Shown here: piece after piece, positions 45,503 to 54,631 of the stretch
Layout: every line of letters starts with the position of its first letter
How positions within the stretch are numbered: position 1 is the first letter of the stretch
Source of the DNA: Bog-473 sp963725895
GTDB lineage: Bacteria > Actinomycetota > Acidimicrobiia > Acidimicrobiales > RAAP-2
Assembly: GCA_963725895.1 (NCBI GenBank)
Contig: CAVSAJ010000003.1
Span: forward strand, 1,426,001 to 1,490,000
DNA length: 64,000 nt
Direction of reading: 5' to 3'
The notes under the pieces: generated by a model
Seen by the model: the letters and a program-made list of their open reading frames with translations, nothing else
Database searches by the model: none
What the model was told of the DNA's origin: nothing
Program-made: the position numbers and the translations under genes

Positions 45503-45558
45503 GCGCTTTGCCTACACGGGCGGAGTCAGCGGACACGGTGGATAAACGGGTGGACGAA
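45503..45558 (+). repeat. Relic of the interspersed element, copy I (no tRNA part)
   Basis: gcgctttgcctacacgggcg, gagtcagcggacacggtgg and ataaacgggtggacgaa align with the 5' half of the element (gcgctctactacaggggcgg, actcggtggacgaggtgg, aaactgggtggacggaa). The palindrome's left half and the whole tRNA 3' half are missing, and about a quarter of positions differ. Confidence 0.55.
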
Positions 45559-45621
45559 TCCCCCCTTTTAGGGGCTCGCCGGACCAGGGGATTGGAGCGG
45601 ACCAGATGGACGCGGGCTATT

Positions 45622-45635
45622 GGGACCAATGTCCC
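45622..45635 (-). promoter_or_regulatory. DosR/DevR-like box upstream of the WS/DGAT pair
   Basis: gggaccaatgtccc, preceded by att, fits the GGGAC-N4-GTCCC core. It lies 305 bp from the WS/DGAT start at 45317, rather far, and 422 bp before the hydrolase on the other strand. Confidence 0.55.
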
Positions 45636-46056
45636 TAGCAACCGCCTAGGCCAGATCGCCACAATCCATGGATGGACGCAAGTTGCGGATCGCAGGCAGC
45701 CCAGCGGGTCGGATCGATGCGCGCTTTGGGAGTTGACCTCGGGTGACGGCCGTGATCGATCGCTCGAAGTTCCGGGAAGCAGACTCCACATCGCCCTCGG
45801 TCGAGGTCCGCAAGCTGACGAAGCGCTCAAATTCGAGGACGTGCGCCACGAACCCGACTCGTCCTCGATGTCGCTCCGCGAGCCTCGGAGGGTTTGTCGC
45901 TGCCTGTCGGCGACGGTTTTCATTTCGTGATCCGGTCGAGAGCCTTCAGTAGGGAGGAACGGGCAGCCCTAGGCGGCTCAACACGGCACGGAGCAAGGAA
46001 GAGATGAGGGAGCGGCGGGCTCCTGGAGGACAGGAAATAACAGTCCTATCGAGGCC

Positions 46057-46998
46057 ATGAAGCAGATGACCTCCACGGATCAGTTCGCAATTGAACACGT
46101 ATTCATCCACGGCCACCGGATCGGCTACCGGCATGGTGGTAAGGGCCCGGTGCTCTTGCTGCTCCACGGGATAGCCGGTAGCTCTCTCACATGGGTCCCC
46201 GCCATGAGGCTGTTGCAATCCGACTACGCGGTGCTGGCCCCGGACTTCCTTGGACACGGGGCGTCGGAAACGCCTCTCGGTGATTACTCACTCGGCAACC
46301 TCGCTACCGTCCTCCGGGACCTCCTCAACCTCCTCAGCATCGAGCGGGCCACGGTAGTCGGACAATCCTTCGGCGGTGGAGTGGCCATGCAGTTCGCCTA
46401 TCAATTCCCGGAGCGTTGCGAGCGCCTGGTACTTGTCGATGCGGGCGGCTTGGGCCGGGAGGTGAACTGGATCCTCCGCCTCATGACCCTGCCAGGGGCT
46501 GAATACGTGATGCCGGCGCTGTTCCCGGCATTCGTGCGGAAATGGGGAGACCCTGTTGTCAGGTTTTTTGGAGGCCGAGGTTTCCGCAACGCTGAGGCGG
46601 TGGAAATGTGGCGTGCGTACAGGTCGTTGACGGAAGGGGAGAGTCGCCGCGCCTTCGTCCGGACCGTGCGGTCCGTGATCGACCCGGGCGGACAGTCGGT
46701 GAGCGCCGCAGATCGCCTCTACCTGACAGCACACATGCCGACGCTCATCGTCTGGGGCGACCACGACAGGGTCATTCCGCTGGAGCACGCCTACCTAGCG
46801 CGCGAGACCATCCCCAATAGCAAGTTGGAGGTGATGGAAGGGGTGGGCCACTTCCCCCAGGTTGAGGAGCCCGCCCGGTTTGTCGAGATCCTGAAGGACT
46901 TCCTGCGGACAACGGAGCCCAGCAAATTTGACCCGGAGGAACAGCTCGACCTATTGCGTCAGGGCCCAGTCGCACAACCATGCGACGAGTTGCCGTAG
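46057..46998 (+). CDS. Alpha/beta hydrolase
   Basis: A 313-residue alpha/beta-hydrolase. The oxyanion region is LLLLHGIAGSSLTW, the nucleophile elbow GQSFGG with Ser104, the acid in IVWGDHDRVIP and the His in MEGVGHFPQVEEPARF. A cap domain follows the sixth strand (LPGAEYVMPALFPAFVRKWG). It resembles esterases and epoxide or C-C hydrolases of actinobacteria; the substrate is not evident. ATG 46057 is used. Its stop lies about ten bases before truncated repeat copy H. Confidence 0.9.
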   Translation: MKQMTSTDQFAIEHVFIHGHRIGYRHGGKGPVLLLLHGIAGSSLTWVPAMRLLQSDYAVLAPDFLGHGASETPLGDYSLGNLATVLRDLLNLLSIERATVVGQSFGGGVAMQFAYQFPERCERLVLVDAGGLGREVNWILRLMTLPGAEYVMPALFPAFVRKWGDPVVRFFGGRGFRNAEAVEMWRAYRSLTEGESRRAFVRTVRSVIDPGGQSVSAADRLYLTAHMPTLIVWGDHDRVIPLEHAYLARETIPNSKLEVMEGVGHFPQVEEPARFVEILKDFLRTTEPSKFDPEEQLDLLRQGPVAQPCDELP

Positions 46999-47007
46999 GT
47001 GCGACCC

Positions 47008-47113
47008 GCCTGGGTGGACAGAACAGCACGGCAGGGGCGTGAAGTTGATCTGCAGGACGGAAGACATCACGTTGCCAAGGTGAGGGTCGCGGGTTCGAAT
47101 CCCGTCTTCCGCA
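47008..47113 (+). repeat. tRNA-Gly-derived interspersed element, copy H (5'-truncated)
   Basis: It begins directly in cctgggtggacagaacagc, so the palindrome and the first internal block are lost. The anticodon arm reads cacgttgccaaggtg, the T arm gcgggttcgaatcccg is intact, and the acceptor reads cttccgcaca. The tail ttaccaggtgaaggac and ttctcaaccc follow. The 5' break lies ten bases after the hydrolase stop codon. Confidence 0.85.
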
Positions 47114-47229
47114 CACCGTCTTTTACCAGGTGAAGGACAATTTCTCAACCCAGACGGGATCTCGACCATCCTCCACTTTGGGACTCGGCATGGCTTCTAA
47201 AATGCGACTCTGGTCCAGCCCGCGCGCAG

Positions 47230-47275
47230 GCAAACACCGGCCGCGGACTTGTTATTGCTAGCGGTCGGTGTTTGC
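47230..47275 (-). terminator. Long hairpin at the end of the DUF4389 gene
   Basis: gcaaacaccggccgc pairs with gcggtcggtgtttgc (15 pairs, one G-T) around a 16-base loop. It lies immediately beyond the DUF4389 stop and between it and the convergent hydrolase/repeat, the position expected for a transcription terminator, though no T-run follows. Confidence 0.6.
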
Positions 47276-47276
47276 G

Positions 47277-47873
47277 TCAGGCCGAGAGCCTGAAGGGTGG
47301 GTATTCGTCGGTGAGAAGGCCCACATAGGCCTCGACCCGGAGCCCGTAGCGGTAGGAGTGGACGAGGAAGTCTCGGATCCCTTGTGGGTATTCGCCGGTG
47401 AAGAAGACGGCGAAGAGTCCGGCGATGACGCCCACGCACGCCCCGATGAACAAGGCGATGACGACGACGTACTGGGGAATGGCGAGGAACCACTTGTAGA
47501 GCGGCTTCCATCGATTGAGGTGCTCGGGACGGGCAAGACGGAGGGAGGTATGGGGCTCGAGTCCGTCGTCATCGGCAGAGAGATCGAAGTCAAACGGGGG
47601 ATAGTCCTCGTGCAAGAAGAGGGCGTAGCTCATCGCCCGCCACTCGTAGCGATAGGTCATGACGATGGCGTCCAAGATTGGTCGCGGGATCTGCTCTGTG
47701 AACAAAACGGTGACGAAGCTGATCAGGGTGAGAACCTGTCGGAGCGTGCGCAACGCCCACACGACCATCAAGTGCGGGATGGCGAGGAGCCACTGCACGA
47801 GCGGCCGCCAGCGCGTGATGTGGCGGTCGGCTTCGAACTCCAACTGAAGTGGGTAAGGGGCGGGCATTGACAT
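47277..47873 (-). CDS. DUF4389 membrane protein with a duplicated domain
   Basis: A 198-residue membrane protein made of two copies of one unit. The first is HITRWRPLVQWLLAIPHLMV, a helix, LFTEQIPRPILDAIVMTYRY and ALFLHEDYPPFDFD. The second is HLNRWKPLYKWFLAIPQYVV, a helix, FFTGEYPQGIRDFLVHSYRY and VGLLTDEYPPFRLS. This repeated RWxPLxxWxLAIP...DEYPPF pattern is the DUF4389 domain, of unknown function. GAAGGAG precedes ATG 47873. It is divergent from a TetR gene with two matching palindromes between, so it is the probable target of that regulator. Confidence 0.88.
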   Translation of the reverse strand: MSMPAPYPLQLEFEADRHITRWRPLVQWLLAIPHLMVVWALRTLRQVLTLISFVTVLFTEQIPRPILDAIVMTYRYEWRAMSYALFLHEDYPPFDFDLSADDDGLEPHTSLRLARPEHLNRWKPLYKWFLAIPQYVVVIALFIGACVGVIAGLFAVFFTGEYPQGIRDFLVHSYRYGLRVEAYVGLLTDEYPPFRLSA

Positions 47874-48008
47874 GGTGACTCCTTCGTTTCAGGCCGCATG
47901 GCGATACAGCGACGGTTCCGGCGCGGGCGGCAGGCCCCGGGGCGTCCGACGCACGATGACAAGGCGACAGACTGCAAAGTGCCCGTCGGCCATCTCTCTA
48001 GCCGTCAG

Positions 48009-48043
48009 CTTACATTGTAAGCAGGATATACTTACGACGTAAG
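48009..48043. promoter_or_regulatory. Two tandem TetR operators
   Basis: cttacattgtaag (48009-48021) and cttacgacgtaag (48031-48043) are 13-bp palindromes sharing CTTAC-N3-GTAAG, with centres 22 bp apart (two helix turns, same face). They lie between the divergent DUF4389 and TetR genes, 36 bp before the regulator's GTG. Confidence 0.8.
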
Positions 48044-48078
48044 CTTGTCAAACCTCGGAAGGAGGACACCCAGAGATA

Positions 48079-48756
48079 GTGCGGCGCACCACACCCATCA
48101 AGACACCTCGGACCCCGCTCACCGGCGAACGAGTGCTGCTCGCCGGCGTTGCCTTCGCGGACAAGCACGGGATCGCTTCGCTCAGCATGCGCAAGCTCGG
48201 CCAGACCCTCGGCGTCGAGGCGATGTCGTTGTATAACCACGTGGCGAACAAGGATCAGCTCCTCGACGGCATGGTCGATCTGGTCTTCAGTGAGATCGAG
48301 CTGCCCAGAGTCGGGGTCGACTGGAAGTGGGCGATGCGCGAGCGAGCTGAATCCGCCCGCCAGGCGCTGCGCCGCCATCCCTGGGCGATCGCCCTTATGT
48401 CAACACGGACCTCACCCGGCGCCGCCACGCTGCGCCATCACAACGCAGTCATCGGAAGCCTCCGAGAAGCGGGATTCTCCGTCGAGATGGCGGCGCATGC
48501 GTTCTCAGCACTCGACAGCTACATCTACGGCTTCGCATTACAAGAGGCCACCTTACCCATGGGCAAGACCGAGGAGGAGACGGTCGAGGTGGCACAGATG
48601 ATGATGGCGCAGCTACCGGCCGAAGAGTACCCCTACCTCACCGAGTTCACGGTCGAACACATCCTCCGGCCAGGTTACGACTACGGCGAAGAGTTCGCGT
48701 TCGGGCTCGATCTGGTCCTCGACGGACTCGAGACGAGGGTTCACGCCACCACCTGA
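48079..48756 (+). CDS. TetR-family repressor
   Basis: A 225-residue regulator with the N-terminal helix-turn-helix LTGERVLLAGVAFADKHGIA, LSMRKLGQTLGVEAMSLYNH and VANKDQLLDGMVDLVF (the MSLYNHV pattern is characteristic of the TetR_C tetracycline-type branch). The C-terminal ligand domain contains WRWAM-like WKWAMRERAESARQALRRHP and HNAVIGSLREAGFSVEMAAH, then YIYGFALQEATLP. GTG 48079 is used with ggaggaca upstream. The ligand is unknown. Operators in its own promoter predict autoregulation and control of the DUF4389 gene. Confidence 0.9.
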   Translation: MRRTTPIKTPRTPLTGERVLLAGVAFADKHGIASLSMRKLGQTLGVEAMSLYNHVANKDQLLDGMVDLVFSEIELPRVGVDWKWAMRERAESARQALRRHPWAIALMSTRTSPGAATLRHHNAVIGSLREAGFSVEMAAHAFSALDSYIYGFALQEATLPMGKTEEETVEVAQMMMAQLPAEEYPYLTEFTVEHILRPGYDYGEEFAFGLDLVLDGLETRVHATT

Positions 48757-49215
48757 TCACCAACACTCGCGGCCGGAAGGGCAACGCCCGAGCACGGCTC
48801 TCGCGCTGACTCCAGACGGCGTCGCCTAAGGCGTTGCGCCGTCGTGCATTGATTGCACGTCTTGATCATGATCGCCTCGGCCACGCGCTGCTCTTCGCTG
48901 GGGCTGAACCACAAGAACTCGGTGCCGGGTTCGTTCTTCATCGGGACGTGGCCGGGCGGAATGTAGAAGGCGTCGCCGACCTCGAAAACCTCATCACGGT
49001 CGGCATATCGTGCTGTCATCCTGCCTTTGAAGACGTAGCCCCAATGGGGGCACTGGCAGCGGTTATCCGGAAGCCCCTTGATGAAGGGCGTCGCGTCGAT
49101 GTCTTCGAGGAGCGACGTGAAGCTCACGGTGAAGCCGTCAAAATCGTTGCGCAGATCGACCACCGGGGCCAGCATCCTGACGTTGTGGCGCGCTGTCCTC
49201 TGAGACCTTCGGCAT
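48741..49215 (-). CDS. Cupin-domain protein (frameshifted near N-terminus)
   Basis: From ATG 49215, preceded by AAGGAGG, the protein starts MPKVSEDSAPQRQDAGP. One extra base in a C-run near 49165 shifts the frame, after which it reads VVDLRNDFDGFTVSFTSLLE, CQCPHWGYVFKGRMTARYAD, and EVFEVGDAFYIPPGHVPMKN. These are the two cupin motifs, with CPHWGYV and GDAFYIPPGH typical of a small actinobacterial cupin family. The C-terminal 40 residues after EFLWFSPSEE do not look family-like and may follow another shift. Function is unknown. Confidence 0.75.
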
Positions 49216-49809
49216 CTCGATCGCCTCCTTTGTCTAGATCCAGGCGCGGTTGCGCGTGTATGAGGTGATCCATCCCATCTTTGCGCCTTCGCGAGCACTC
49301 CGGATGTTTGGATGACACGGGTCGCCTATCCAGGCCGTCCTATCGGTCCAGGTCTGGGCTCCGGAAGCCGCGAGTGGTCGTGCGAACACTCTCATGATCG
49401 GCGTCGTCAAAAGGGGGAGTGGCGGGATAGTCCAGGTCGCGGACGACACACCTGGAGGGTTGATATCGAGCTACCTCGTGACGCCGTGACAGGCCGAAAG
49501 CCGTGAGTGTTGCGCACTATGCGCCGGACGCGTGAAGAAGCAGACCTTGCTTGGCGCACCTGCGTGTTGCAGGGTACGAGACGACTGCCATCGGGCGGCA
49601 TCAACACGCGGTCCGTCAGGCGCGAGGGGAAGGTCAGTGTCGTCTATTTTTTGCGGGTTAGATTCAGCGCTTCGGATCCTAAGGCCGGGTGGACGCCCAA
49701 AAGCGCCTCCGAGAACCTGATCAGGCGTTAGCTCCTGACGGCACTTCGGAATCGTTGGTGGATGGTGTTTGGATGGGGGTGCCCTTCTGCACCAGCGTGC
49801 AGAGAATGA
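49216..49809. other. Intergenic region of about 590 bp
   Basis: It contains short open frames on the plus strand but none has recognisable family sequence or a good start. I see no RNA gene or repeat element here. Confidence 0.4.
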
Positions 49810-50292
49810 TCAGACCGTCGACCGTGCGTCCACCTCACGCACACGCTGGGCAAGAGCCTCCAGCAACTTGCGCACCACCGGCGGGGCTTTTTTCATCAAG
49901 GTGAGCAGGTCCTCACGATCCAGCTCCAGCACCTCGAGATCGGTGGTGGCCGTCACCGTGGCTGATCGTCGCCTACCGTCGATCAGCGAAAGCTCACCCA
50001 CCACATCGCCCGGCCCCAGCTGGGCGATGTGCTTGCCGTCCCTGGTCACCTCGGCCTGCCCGGTAGCGATGAGGAAGGCCAGGCCGCCGAACGCGCCCTG
50101 GCGTGTCATCACAGTCCCTTTCGGGAGGTCGGCCTGGACCGTTAGGGCGGCGACCTGGGCGAGCTGATGCTTACTGCACGTCGAGAACAACGGCATTTCC
50201 GCGAGGAGCTCGATTCTGCGAGCCCGCCCTAAGGAGCCGTTCACGCTGCAACGATAGCGAAGAGCGGGGTCCGACTGGGGCTCGACGGACAA
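49810..50292 (-). CDS. Stand-alone cyclic nucleotide-binding domain protein
   Basis: A 160-residue protein consisting of one cNMP-binding (Crp/EAP-type) beta-barrel: LLAEMPLFSTCSKHQLAQVA, PKGTVMTRQGAFGGLAFLIA, the phosphate-binding cassette GDVVGELSLIDGRRRSATVT and LEVLELDREDLLTLMKKAPP. There is no DNA-binding domain or enzyme attached, so it may sense cAMP/cGMP and act through protein contacts. GTG 50244 would remove 16 N-terminal residues of doubtful value. It is divergent from the next gene. Confidence 0.85.
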   Translation of the reverse strand: MSVEPQSDPALRYRCSVNGSLGRARRIELLAEMPLFSTCSKHQLAQVAALTVQADLPKGTVMTRQGAFGGLAFLIATGQAEVTRDGKHIAQLGPGDVVGELSLIDGRRRSATVTATTDLEVLELDREDLLTLMKKAPPVVRKLLEALAQRVREVDARSTV

Positions 50293-50343
50293 CTCGTAGA
50301 AATAGAGGGGCTTCTAATGGATCTAGGTCGAAAGGGAGAAACT

Positions 50344-51231
50344 ATGGCTCCAGCGAAAGAGTCGGTTGCGTTTCTGGGCATCGGCACGATGGGACACGCG
50401 ATGGCAACGAATGCCTTGCGAGCCGGTATCGAGACGATCGTCTGGAACCGCGACGCATTGGCAACGCGGGACCTCATCGATCTTGGTGCGGAGGCAGCCG
50501 AAACACCAGCCGATGCCGCTCGACGGGCCGACATTGTCATCACGATGGTGACGGATGTTGACGTCGTTCTGTCGATCGCCAAGGACCTGGGAATGCTGGC
50601 TGCACTCGCCCCCGGCGCCGTGTGGGTGCAGATGAGCACGATCGGCGTCGCAGGGATCGAGCGCGTCGTAGCGCTGGTGGATGCTGAGCGTCCTGACGTG
50701 ACCCTCATCGATGCGCCGGTGTCGGGCAGCAAGGAGCCTGCAGAACATGGTCAGCTGACGATCTTTGCATCAGGCCCGGACGCGGCTCACCAGCGCCTTG
50801 AGCCCTTATTTGATGCGCTGGGCCAGCGAACGATCTGGGTGGGTCCGGTTGGGACCGGGTCCCGGCTCAAGCTGGTTGCCAACGCATGGCTCGCGTTAGC
50901 AGCGGAGGCGGTCAACACTTCGGTGGCACTAGCGGGTCGATTGGGACTTCGGGCCGATACTGTGGAGAACGCTTTGGGCGGTGGCCCGCTTGTGTCCCCA
51001 TGGCAAGCCGCCAAGCTGTCACGAATCGCTCAGGGTGACTTTTCGGTCCAGTTTGCGCTGTCTCTTGCGCTAAAGGACGTGCATCTCGCCCTTGAGGCGG
51101 CCGCCGACGACCGCTTTCAGGCGCTTGCTTGCCTGGCCGACGAGTGGCAGGAAGTCGTCGACCTTGGACTCGGACATCTCGACCTGACGGTTGTCGCGAG
51201 GGCACTCGAGGAGGATGGAGATCAGTCTTAA
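50344..51231 (+). CDS. NAD(P)-binding 6-phosphogluconate/3-hydroxyisobutyrate dehydrogenase family protein
   Basis: A 295-residue beta-hydroxyacid dehydrogenase. The Rossmann loop is AFLGIGTMGHAMATNALRAG near residues 9-28. The substrate motif is LIDAPVSGSKEPAEHGQLTI, and the catalytic Lys is in VGTGSRLKLVANAWLALAAE. The C-terminal helices include FALSLALKDVHLALEAA. The substrate could be a hydroxyacid or aldonic acid. ATG 50344 follows AAAGGGAGA. It leads a carbohydrate-type gene group on the same strand. Confidence 0.9.
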   Translation: MAPAKESVAFLGIGTMGHAMATNALRAGIETIVWNRDALATRDLIDLGAEAAETPADAARRADIVITMVTDVDVVLSIAKDLGMLAALAPGAVWVQMSTIGVAGIERVVALVDAERPDVTLIDAPVSGSKEPAEHGQLTIFASGPDAAHQRLEPLFDALGQRTIWVGPVGTGSRLKLVANAWLALAAEAVNTSVALAGRLGLRADTVENALGGGPLVSPWQAAKLSRIAQGDFSVQFALSLALKDVHLALEAAADDRFQALACLADEWQEVVDLGLGHLDLTVVARALEEDGDQS

Positions 51232-51285
51232 CCGAAACGTGTCGAGCCGTATTGAAACGAAAGAAGCGAAAGGAGCAACCGTCAC

Positions 51286-52317
51286 GTGACCAGCTACAGC
51301 CCTGCCGACGATCGCTACGGGTCCATGACCTACCGCCGTTGTGGACGCAGCGGCCTCCTCTTGCCGGCCGTGTCGCTCGGCCTATGGCAGAATTTCGGTG
51401 ACGACCGGCCATTCGATACTCAGCGTGCAATCGTGCGCCGAGCCTTCGACCTGGGGATCACCCATTTCGACCTGGCCAACAACTACGGACCACCATACGG
51501 CAGCGCCGAGACGAACTTCGGCCGGATGCTCCACGCCGACTTTCACAACCACCGCGACGAGCTCGTTATTTCCACCAAGGCCGGTTGGGACATGTGGCCT
51601 GGCCCATACGGCGACCTCGGCTCGCGGAAGTACCTCGTCGCCAGCCTCGATCAGAGCCTCCAACGCCTCGGGCTTGACTATGTAGACATCTTCTACCACC
51701 ACCACTTCGATGCCCAGACCCCCCTTGAGGAATCCCTCGGCGCGCTCCACACCGCGGTCACTTCCGGTAAGGCGCTCTACGTCGGAATCTCCTCGTACTC
51801 CGACCAGCGAACCGCCGAGGCCGTCACCATTCTCCGTCGGCTCGGCACTCCACTGCTCATCCACCAACCGTCGTATTCGATGTTCAACCGATGGATCGAA
51901 GATCGCCTGCTCGACATCCTTGGGGCCGAAGGAGTCGGGTGCATAGCCTTCTCTGTCTTGGCGCAGGGGCTTCTCAGCGACCGATACCTCAACGGTATCC
52001 CTCCGGGCTCGAGGGCCTCCCGAGATGGCTCACTCACCCGAGCCATGCTCAACGACGAAAACCTTGGCCGTATCCGGGCCCTCAACGACATCGCCCGGGG
52101 GAGGCGCCAATCTCTGGCGCAAATGGCTATCGCTTGGGTTTTGCGCGACCCCCGAGTCACCTCTGCGCTCATCGGGGCCAGTAGCGTCACCCAGCTTGAA
52201 GAAAACGTGGCCGCTCTGAACAACCTGGAGTTCTCCTCCGATGATATCGCCACCATTGATCGCTATGCCGTTGACGAAAGCGACATTGATTTGTGGCGCA
52301 CTCCGGCCTCATCCTGA
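51286..52317 (+). CDS. Aldo/keto reductase (YghZ/GpmA-like)
   Basis: A 343-residue TIM-barrel oxidoreductase using NADPH. The tetrad is visible: Asp in GITHFDLANNYGPPYGSAET, Tyr in the same segment, Lys in LVISTKAGWDMWPGPYG, and His in DYVDIFYHHHFDAQTPLEES. The end has VLRDPRVTSALIGASSVTQL, a cofactor-binding strand. The WPGPYG and HHHFD pattern is that of the E. coli YghZ (L-glyceraldehyde 3-phosphate reductase) branch. GTG 51286 has AAAGGAGCA upstream. It follows the 6PGDH-like gene by 54 bp. Confidence 0.92.
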   Translation: MTSYSPADDRYGSMTYRRCGRSGLLLPAVSLGLWQNFGDDRPFDTQRAIVRRAFDLGITHFDLANNYGPPYGSAETNFGRMLHADFHNHRDELVISTKAGWDMWPGPYGDLGSRKYLVASLDQSLQRLGLDYVDIFYHHHFDAQTPLEESLGALHTAVTSGKALYVGISSYSDQRTAEAVTILRRLGTPLLIHQPSYSMFNRWIEDRLLDILGAEGVGCIAFSVLAQGLLSDRYLNGIPPGSRASRDGSLTRAMLNDENLGRIRALNDIARGRRQSLAQMAIAWVLRDPRVTSALIGASSVTQLEENVAALNNLEFSSDDIATIDRYAVDESDIDLWRTPASS

Positions 52318-52513
52318 GATGGTTGGCGCTTCCCGTGAAAGAGGATGAGCCCATCAGAAACTTGAGCCCAATAAGCGGCCGTCTGAGCCCGCACGCATAG
52401 CCTGGCGAGACCGCCTCTAGGACTCCGAGCATCGAGAGCGCAAAGAATGTCATTGGGAGCGGACGACGCGCGGCGATTTAGGGTGGGAGAGAGGACAATC
52501 CAAGGGAGGCGCC

Positions 52514-54403
52514 ATGACGACCGAACCCGTGACCCAGACGAACCGCCTCGACACCATCGCGGAGCTGGCTGCGCAACTCCGAGTCGACTCGATCCGGTCC
52601 ACGACTAGCGCCGGCTCCGGCCATCCCACCTCGAGCATGTCGGCCGCTGACCTGATAGCAGTGCTGGCGGCGCGTCACTTGCGCTACGACTGGGACGACC
52701 CACACGGTGCTGCCAACGACCATCTCGTCTTCTCCAAGGGTCACGCCTCGCCGCTGCTGTACTCGTCGTTCAAGGCGGCCGGGGTGGTGAGCGACGAGGA
52801 ACTCATGACCGGATACCGCCGCTTCGGGCAGCGCCTCGAAGGACATCCGACCCCGGTGCTGCCCTGGGTGGACGTGGCGACCGGTTCTCTCGGTCAGGGC
52901 CTGCCCGACGGCGTGGGCATTGCGCTCTCGGGCAAGTACCTCGAGCGCCTTCCATTCCGGGTCTGGGTCCTCTGCGGCGACAGCGAGCTCGCCGAGGGCT
53001 CGATATGGGAAGCCATCGACAAGGCGTCGTACTACGAGTTGTCCAATCTCGTCGTCTTGGCCGACATCAACCGGCTCGGGCAACGCGGGCCGACCGATCT
53101 CGGTTGGGACGTCGACGACTACAAACGACGCTTCGAAGCATTCGGTGCCAGGGCGCTCGTCATCGACGGCCACGACCTCTCGGCCATCGACGGCGCGTTT
53201 GCCGAGGCAGAGAAGACGGAGGGGGACCGGCCCACGGTAATAGTGGCCAAGACGATCAAGGGTCGGGGCTTCTCGGAGGTCGAGAACAGGGAGGGCTGGC
53301 ACGGCAAGCCTTTCCCGCCCGACATGGCCGCGCGCGCCATCAAGGAGCTCGGGGGCGAGCGGCACCTAGTCGTTCGTGGCCCGCTCCCCGAGAAGGCGGC
53401 GGGCTATCCCCAGTCGTCCGCAACGGCCGCGGTCACGGTCGAGCTCCCTCACTACGACCTCGGCGACTCCGTGGCCACCCGCCAGGCCTACGGCGACGCG
53501 TTGGTGGCCCTCGGCGCCGCCGACCCGCGCGTCGTCGTCTTGGACGCTGAAGTGAGCAACTCGACCCATGCCGACGAGTTCAAGCACGCGTTCCCGGATC
53601 GCTACTTCGAGATGTTCATCTCCGAACAGCAGCTGGTCGCCGCCGCCACAGGACTGAACGCGCGCGGCTACAAGACGTTCGCTTCGACCTTCGCGGCTTT
53701 CTTCACCCGAGCGTTCGACTTCGTGCGAATGGGCGCCATCTCGGGTGTCGAGCTGCGCCTGTCGGGATCGCATTGCGGGGTCGAGATAGGGGCGGACGGG
53801 CCCTCCCAGATGGGTCTCGAGGATCTCGCCATGATGCGTACGGTTCACGGGTCCACGGTCTTGTACCCGAGCGACGCGACGAGCACGGCCGCGCTTGTGG
53901 CGGCGATGGCGGGCAACCCGGGGATCAGCTACCTCCGCACCACACGCGGCGCGTATCCCGTGATCTACGAGGCGCGAGAGCAGTTCGCCATAGGCGGCTC
54001 GAAGGTCCTGCGCTCCTCCGAGCGCGACGACGTCACGCTCGTGGGTGCCGGCGTCACGCTGCACGAGTGCTTGAGAGCGGCCGAGGAACTTCGGCGCGAG
54101 GGCATTCAAGCTCGGGTCGTCGACTGCTACTCGGTCAAACCTGTTGACACGGCAACCATCTCTGAAGCGGCGGCTGCCACCTCCGGACGGATCGTCATCG
54201 CGGAGGACCACCATCCTGAAGGCGGGCTGGGGTCGGCCGTGACCGAAAGCCTGTTGTCGAACGGGCGCACAAGCCTCCACATCACGCATCTGGCGGTCAG
54301 GGACATGCCCGGTTCGGGCACAGGGGCGGAGCTCATAGCGTGGGCTGGCTTAGACACGGACCACATCGCAGCCGCGGCGCGCGGGCTTGTGCGCGGCGAC
54401 TGA
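52514..54403 (+). CDS. tkt: Transketolase
   Basis: A 629-residue thiamine-diphosphate enzyme of the pentose phosphate pathway. Domains in order: TPP/pyrophosphate part with SAGSGHPTSSMSAADLIAVL, FSKGHASPLLYSSFKAAGVV and VWVLCGDSELAEGSIWEAID; the pyrimidine part with FEMFISEQQLVAAATGLNAR, containing the catalytic Glu, and GSHCGVEIGADGPSQMGLED; and the C-terminal domain VTLVGAGVTLHECLRAAEEL. It is shorter than the 660-680 residue E. coli type and closer to the single-chain archaeal/actinobacterial type; YDKNRI is replaced by DINRLGQRGPTDLG. ATG 52514 has GGGAGG upstream. Confidence 0.93.
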   Translation: MTTEPVTQTNRLDTIAELAAQLRVDSIRSTTSAGSGHPTSSMSAADLIAVLAARHLRYDWDDPHGAANDHLVFSKGHASPLLYSSFKAAGVVSDEELMTGYRRFGQRLEGHPTPVLPWVDVATGSLGQGLPDGVGIALSGKYLERLPFRVWVLCGDSELAEGSIWEAIDKASYYELSNLVVLADINRLGQRGPTDLGWDVDDYKRRFEAFGARALVIDGHDLSAIDGAFAEAEKTEGDRPTVIVAKTIKGRGFSEVENREGWHGKPFPPDMAARAIKELGGERHLVVRGPLPEKAAGYPQSSATAAVTVELPHYDLGDSVATRQAYGDALVALGAADPRVVVLDAEVSNSTHADEFKHAFPDRYFEMFISEQQLVAAATGLNARGYKTFASTFAAFFTRAFDFVRMGAISGVELRLSGSHCGVEIGADGPSQMGLEDLAMMRTVHGSTVLYPSDATSTAALVAAMAGNPGISYLRTTRGAYPVIYEAREQFAIGGSKVLRSSERDDVTLVGAGVTLHECLRAAEELRREGIQARVVDCYSVKPVDTATISEAAAATSGRIVIAEDHHPEGGLGSAVTESLLSNGRTSLHITHLAVRDMPGSGTGAELIAWAGLDTDHIAAAARGLVRGD

Positions 54404-54631
54404 GGGTAGCCCGGGCAGGATTTAAGCGTCATTGATGGGGACAGGCATGATGGGAGGCCCCGGGTTGTCCCAATATGTAGGGTCATCGAGATTGTCCATT
54501 CCTTCGTCCATCTATCCATCGGAACTCCAGAGAATCGAATCGACAGCCTGGACAACGCGACCGAACTGGTCAAACGTGATCCAGGCCGTACTTAGTGCAC
54601 TGCCTGACCGCTCTGCACGCCAGCCGGCCAT

